Part shown: positions 7,535-10,455 of the stretch, piece after piece
How the letters are laid out: every line of letters begins with the position of its first letter
How positions within the stretch are numbered: position 1 is the stretch's first letter
DNA from: an uncultured Faecalibacterium sp.
Lineage (GTDB): Bacteria; Bacillota; Clostridia; Oscillospirales; Ruminococcaceae
Length of the DNA: 10,455 bases
Direction of reading: 5' to 3'
NCBI GenBank assembly: GCA_937917475.1
Contig: CALDNF010000178.1
Location: forward strand, 1 to 10,455
Program-made: the position numbers and the translations under genes
The notes under the pieces: generated by a model
Told to the model about the DNA's origin: nothing
What the model saw: only the letters and a program-made list of their open reading frames with translations
Databases searched by the model: none

Positions 7535-7764
7535 CACTGTTCCACCTGTACTGCTGCATCGTAATCGGCAGCATCCAGCCGATCCTTCCAGAGCTGCCAA
7601 TCCTCCGGCGTCATCCGCCATGCCAAACCGCATCCGGCCGACAGCTCCTTGGGTAGCGGAATCAGCCGCCCCGGGATGCCAATTTCTGTGCAGTGGGTCT
7701 CCCACGCCATTGCACGGTGGGTGCTTTGGAACGAAAGCACGATATACAGTCGTTTTGCTCTCAT
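7534..7764 (-). CDS. Small DUF3343 protein, putative Se/S carrier
   Basis: A 76-aa cytoplasmic protein of the DUF3343 (putative Se/S carrier-like) family. Family marks are the N-terminal strand YIVLSFQSTHRAMAWE with the STH motif, a Cys in ETHCTEIGIPGRLIPLP (Cys25), and the SAGCGLAWR segment with Cys45. It has no signal peptide or membrane segment. The ATG directly follows the TGA of the desulfurase gene (TGAATG), and the RBS AGGAGG lies in the last codons of that gene, so translation is probably coupled. Position next to a PLP desulfurase and between SelD/YedF and the molybdenum cofactor genes fits transient carriage of sulfur or selenium on Cys45; this is inference from context. A longer overlapping frame (7490-7768) is a shadow. 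Confidence 0.87.
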   Translation of the reverse strand: MRAKRLYIVLSFQSTHRAMAWETHCTEIGIPGRLIPLPKELSAGCGLAWRMTPEDWQLWKDRLDAADYDAAVQVEQ

Positions 7765-8919
7765 TCAAACCTCCTGCGCCAGCCTGCGGACCGCCTGTGC
7801 CGCCGCCTGAACTTCCGTCTCGGTGTTCTGATGAGAAAAGCTGAACCGCACTGTTCCCTGTTCGGCAGTGCCAAGAGCTTTGTGCATCAATGGTGCACAG
7901 TGCGCCCCTGCTCGTACACAGATGCCCGCCTCTTCCCAGAGTGCATCAGCCACCCAGGCCGAATCCTCCCCGCCAATGTTCAATGAAACGATAGGCGCAC
8001 GAGGAATTTCCGGCGTAAAACAGCCGTAAATCGTGATGTTTTCAGCATCTCGGATCTGCTCATAAAAGAGCTGTGCAAGGGCAGCTTCTCTTGCGGCGAG
8101 TGCTTCCACGCCCTGCTGTAAAATCCAGTGTACGCCTGCCCCAAGGCCCGCAATGCCGGGAACATTCAGTGTTCCCGCTTCCAAGGCTGTTGGCATTTCT
8201 GCCGGATGCTCTTTGTCAAAGCTGTGCACACCGCTGCCGCCTACCACAAGGGGAGCCACATCCAGCCCGGGACGGACGTAAAGTCCTCCGGTCCCCTGCG
8301 GGCCCAAAAGCCCCTTATGGCCGGTAAAGCACAGCACATCGATGCCCATGTCCTGCACATGGATGGGCTGTGCTCCTGCCGTCTGTGCTGCATCCATAAT
8401 CAACAGCAGACCGTGTTTTTTTGCAAATTTCGACAGGAAATGCAGGTCCGTCAAATTTCCGGTAACATTGGACGCATGGGTGACCACAACAGCCTTGGTA
8501 TTGGGGCGGAGCAGAGATTCAAACTGCTCATACCGCAGCACGCCCTCGGCGTCTACGTCCACAAAATCAAGCGCAATTCCGCTCTTTTCCAGCCGATACA
8601 ACGGGCGGAGCACCGAATTGTGCTCACAGACTGTGGTGATCACATGGTCACCGGGATGCAGCAGGCCGCACAGAGCGGTGTTCAGGCTTTGGGTCGCATT
8701 GGCGGTAAAGACAATGCGGGAAGCATCCTCTGCCCCCAGCAACTCCGCCAGCGCACAGCGTGTTCCGTACACCAGCCGTGCGGCATGCAGAGTGGGCTCA
8801 TGGGCTCCCCGGCCCGGATTGCCTGCCGTTCCCATGGCTTCCAGCACCGCCTGCCCTACTTCCGGCGGCTTTTTCAGAGTGGTAGCGGCATTGTCAAAAT
8901 AGAGAATCTCCCGGCTCAC
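7765..8919 (-). CDS. Class V PLP cysteine desulfurase / selenocysteine lyase-like protein
   Basis: A 384-aa class V aminotransferase-fold enzyme of the cysteine desulfurase family that accompanies orphan SelD (the EF2568 type). Seen in the sequence: YFDNAATT at 7-14, HPGDHVITTVCEHNS with PLP-stacking His100, the DAAQTAG segment (Asp176, Gln179), the Schiff-base Lys202 in TGHKGLLGPQG, and the presumed nucleophile Cys341 in VRAGAHCAPLMH. The expected reaction takes S (or Se) from cysteine (or selenocysteine), leaving alanine and a persulfide or perselenide on Cys341. Start is a GTG that overlaps the yedF stop (GTGA) with only a weak RBS, so translation probably depends on coupling. No scaffold or iron-sulfur assembly genes are adjacent, and the neighbours point to selenium or molybdenum cofactor work rather than cluster assembly. 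Confidence 0.92.
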   Translation of the reverse strand: MSREILYFDNAATTLKKPPEVGQAVLEAMGTAGNPGRGAHEPTLHAARLVYGTRCALAELLGAEDASRIVFTANATQSLNTALCGLLHPGDHVITTVCEHNSVLRPLYRLEKSGIALDFVDVDAEGVLRYEQFESLLRPNTKAVVVTHASNVTGNLTDLHFLSKFAKKHGLLLIMDAAQTAGAQPIHVQDMGIDVLCFTGHKGLLGPQGTGGLYVRPGLDVAPLVVGGSGVHSFDKEHPAEMPTALEAGTLNVPGIAGLGAGVHWILQQGVEALAAREAALAQLFYEQIRDAENITIYGCFTPEIPRAPIVSLNIGGEDSAWVADALWEEAGICVRAGAHCAPLMHKALGTAEQGTVRFSFSHQNTETEVQAAAQAVRRLAQEV

Positions 8920-9521
8920 GGTTTGACCACGTTCCCGGCTGTGAGCATTTTTTCGGCAATAACATACATATTGGTCACACTGCCCACAGCAAGTTTTTCC
9001 GTCAGGCCGTAGAAATTCAGGCAGGTGCCACAGGTCATGATCTCCACGCCTTCGGCTTCCAGAGCCTTGATGTCTTCCAACACCGGCGAACCCTCACAGG
9101 TCAGGTGTGCGCCGCCATTATAGAACAGCACCGTCTTGGGCAGATGGTCCTGCTGGGTCAGTGCAAAAATAAATGCCTTCATCAGGGTCTCGCCCAAAGC
9201 CTCTTCTCCAACGCCCATCTTGTCCGAACCAATGGCAACCACGGTGTCCAACCGGGCATCCGGGGCGCAGGCCGGGGCTTCTTCCGGCTCTGCTGCCGGA
9301 ATATCCCCCACGGTAAATACCACACGGTATTCCCGCTCTGCCTTCTTTTCCGCCGCAGAACCATAGCCCTTCTGCTGCGCCATCTTGGTCAGGTTCTGAA
9401 CGGCGATCTCATTGTCCACCAGAACTTCCACCTGTCCGGCACCCTTCAGTTCTGCAATTGCTTTTTTTGCCTTGACCACTGGCAGCGGGCAGGCATCTCC
9501 TCTTGCATCTACCGTAATCAT
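8916..9521 (-). CDS. yedF: Selenium metabolism protein YedF (TusA-like plus DsrE-like domains)
   Basis: A 201-aa two-domain protein of the selenium-associated YedF type. Residues 1-70 form a TusA/SirA-like domain with the Cys-Pro-x-Pro motif (ARGDACPLP, Cys11), the residue that carries persulfide in TusA. A Pro/Glu/Ala-rich linker (about 72-88) follows, then a DsrE/DsrF-like domain with VLFYNGGAHLTCEGS and the motif TCGTCLNFYG (Cys164 and Cys167). Two starts are possible: the ATG at 9527 overlaps the selD stop (ATGA) but is only 3 nt from GAGG, while the ATG at 9521 is 9 nt away and gives the family-like MITVDARG start, so it is preferred. It probably acts as a carrier or redox partner that moves selenium between SelD and the later genes; function is inferred from co-occurrence with selD and has not been proven. 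Confidence 0.92.
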   Translation of the reverse strand: MITVDARGDACPLPVVKAKKAIAELKGAGQVEVLVDNEIAVQNLTKMAQQKGYGSAAEKKAEREYRVVFTVGDIPAAEPEEAPACAPDARLDTVVAIGSDKMGVGEEALGETLMKAFIFALTQQDHLPKTVLFYNGGAHLTCEGSPVLEDIKALEAEGVEIMTCGTCLNFYGLTEKLAVGSVTNMYVIAEKMLTAGNVVKP

Positions 9522-9523
9522 TT

Positions 9524-10455
9524 TCATTTTCCTCTTTTATACGTCACAACAATTTCTTTTTCTTGCTTTTCCGTTATTTCACCCACAATGCAGGCGGGCA
9601 GACCGGCGGCCCGGAGTTCCGCTTCCAGTTCTGCGGCGTCCTCCGGGGCCACTGCCAGCAGCAGCCCGCCTGAGGTTTGAGGGTCAAACAAAATTTCTTC
9701 CAGTGCAAAGGGTACATTTTCAAAACTCACAAAAGGCCCGGTATGGTTGCGGTTGCGCTGTCCTGCTGCCGTGTAAAGGCAATCCTCCGCCGCCTGCCAT
9801 GCGCCCGGAAGAATCGGCACGGCATTGCCGTCAATCGCACAGGACAGCCGTCCGCCCATCATCTCATGCAGATGGCCGAGAAAGCTGAACCCTGTCACAT
9901 CAGTAGCGGCATGGATCGTGTATTTTTTGCTGATCTCCGCCGCTTTTTTGTTCAGAGTGGTCATGGAGGCAATGGCCCCGGCCATATCTTCCGGTTTGGC
10001 CTCCCCCACCCGGTTTGCGGTGCAGATCAGCCCAACGCCCAGAGCTTTGGTCAAAATGAGTTTATCTCCCGGCTGTCCGGCGTCATTGGCATAGAGATGC
10101 TTTGGGTCCACAAACCCGGTGACCGAAAGACCGTATTTCACGCCGGTATCGGCAATGGAATGTCCTCCGGCCAGAATTCCTCCCGCCTCAGCCACTTTTT
10201 CGGCTCCGCCCTGAAGAATAGCCCCCAGAACGTTCAGATCCATATTTTCAGGGAAACAGACCAGATTCAGGGCTGTTTTGACCTCGCCGCCCATCGCATA
10301 CACATCGCTCAGGGCATTTGCCGCTGCGATCTGCCCGAAAGTATAGGGGTCATCCACCATAGGCGGAAAGAAATCCACCGTCTGCACCAGTGCCAAATCT
10401 TCGGTAATTTGATACACCGCAGCGTCATCTTTGCTGTCGTACCCCACCAGCAGGT
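9524..10455 (-). CDS. selD: Selenide, water dikinase SelD (5' partial)
   Basis: SelD makes selenophosphate from selenide and ATP. About 310 C-terminal residues are present; the frame runs off the right edge (a GTG at 10447 is an internal Val in [14 protein letters not shown]). Present are the first Mg/ATP-binding segment ([10 protein letters not shown]), [32 protein letters not shown] in two adjoining parts, [34 protein letters not shown] and the C-terminal [13 protein letters not shown]. The N-terminal Cys/Sec and Lys active-site pair lies outside the window, so whether it uses Cys or selenocysteine cannot be seen. It is the first gene visible in the six-gene operon and overlaps or abuts yedF. 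None of selA, selB or the tRNA selenouridine synthase gene is in the window, which fits the orphan-SelD setting, though they could be elsewhere in the genome. Confidence 0.96.
   Translation of the reverse strand, partial: LLVGYDSKDDAAVYQITEDLALVQTVDFFPPMVDDPYTFGQIAAANALSDVYAMGGEVKTALNLVCFPENMDLNVLGAILQGGAEKVAEAGGILAGGHSIADTGVKYGLSVTGFVDPKHLYANDAGQPGDKLILTKALGVGLICTANRVGEAKPEDMAGAIASMTTLNKKAAEISKKYTIHAATDVTGFSFLGHLHEMMGGRLSCAIDGNAVPILPGAWQAAEDCLYTAAGQRNRNHTGPFVSFENVPFALEEILFDPQTSGGLLLAVAPEDAAELEAELRAAGLPACIVGEITEKQEKEIVVTYKRGK

Noticed and set aside
7490..7768. A 92-codon minus-strand frame overlapping the DUF3343 gene, starting at an ATG that overlaps the desulfurase end.
   Set aside because: The competing frame 7534-7764 gives clear DUF3343 motifs (STH, SAGCGLAWR). 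The longer frame gives no recognisable protein.
8128..9012. A 294-codon plus-strand frame opposite the desulfurase and yedF genes.
   Set aside because: It is the antisense shadow of well-recognised genes, with Cys/His/Gln-rich translation and no family motif.
1..10455. Search by eye for insertion sequences, CRISPR repeats, tRNA genes, phage genes or attachment sites.
   Set aside because: No transposase, integrase, direct repeat array or tRNA-like cloverleaf was recognised. The region is made of intact housekeeping or accessory operons with uniform composition.
9524..10455. An in-frame selenocysteine TGA in selD or its neighbours.
   Set aside because: No internal in-frame TGA interrupts the visible part of any gene of the operon. 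The only residue likely to be selenocysteine in SelD lies outside the window, so nothing can be claimed.

Overview
The window looks like chromosome from a gut-type Clostridia bacterium of the Oscillospiraceae/Ruminococcaceae kind (Faecalibacterium, Subdoligranulum or Gemmiger relatives). The reasons are a moderately high GC content, strong GGAGG ribosome binding sites, tightly packed operons, and the pairing of a BmrCD/TM287-288-type ABC exporter with an orphan-SelD selenium cluster. The genus assignment is inference; there is no rRNA or other marker gene. Coding density is very high: the only gaps of any size are 128 bp (3561-3688) and 85 bp (5590-5674), and both hold transcription signals.

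Left part (+ strand, 1-3560): two consecutive half-size ABC exporter genes, the first cut by the left edge. The residues that differ from consensus divide between the two proteins exactly as in heterodimeric exporters with one working and one degenerate ATP site. A perfect 15-bp hairpin terminator ends this operon. Its T-tract runs straight into a good promoter (TTGTCA, 17-bp spacer, TATAAT with an extended -10 TG) for the next operon.

Middle part (+ strand, 3689-5589): azlC and azlD, which encode a two-subunit branched-chain amino acid exporter and overlap by 4 bp. Twelve bases later comes an RmlD-like extended short-chain dehydrogenase/reductase of unknown substrate. A hairpin at 5611-5657, T-rich on both sides, lies between this operon and the convergent one and probably stops transcription from both directions.

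Right part (- strand, 10455 down to 5675): one six-gene operon read right to left: selD (5' end cut by the right edge), yedF, a class V cysteine desulfurase/selenocysteine-lyase-like gene, a small DUF3343 gene, an XdhC-family gene and a YqeB/EF2563-family gene. Junctions are overlaps or gaps of 0-13 bp. This is the set known from comparative genomics as the accessory system for selenium-dependent molybdenum hydroxylases, in which selenophosphate made by SelD supplies a labile selenium cofactor rather than selenocysteine or selenouridine. The genes suggest a path: selenium activation (SelD), carriage (YedF, DUF3343), release or transfer of S/Se (PLP desulfurase), and delivery to the molybdenum cofactor (XdhC, YqeB). 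The hydroxylase itself and yqeC are not in the window.

The system is rare and biochemically poorly characterised, but its existence has been described. I see no wholly new system. The most interesting details are the inverted domain order of the XdhC protein, the conserved cysteines of the two small carrier-type proteins, the barrel-like C-terminus of the YqeB protein, and the unexplained reductase behind azlCD.
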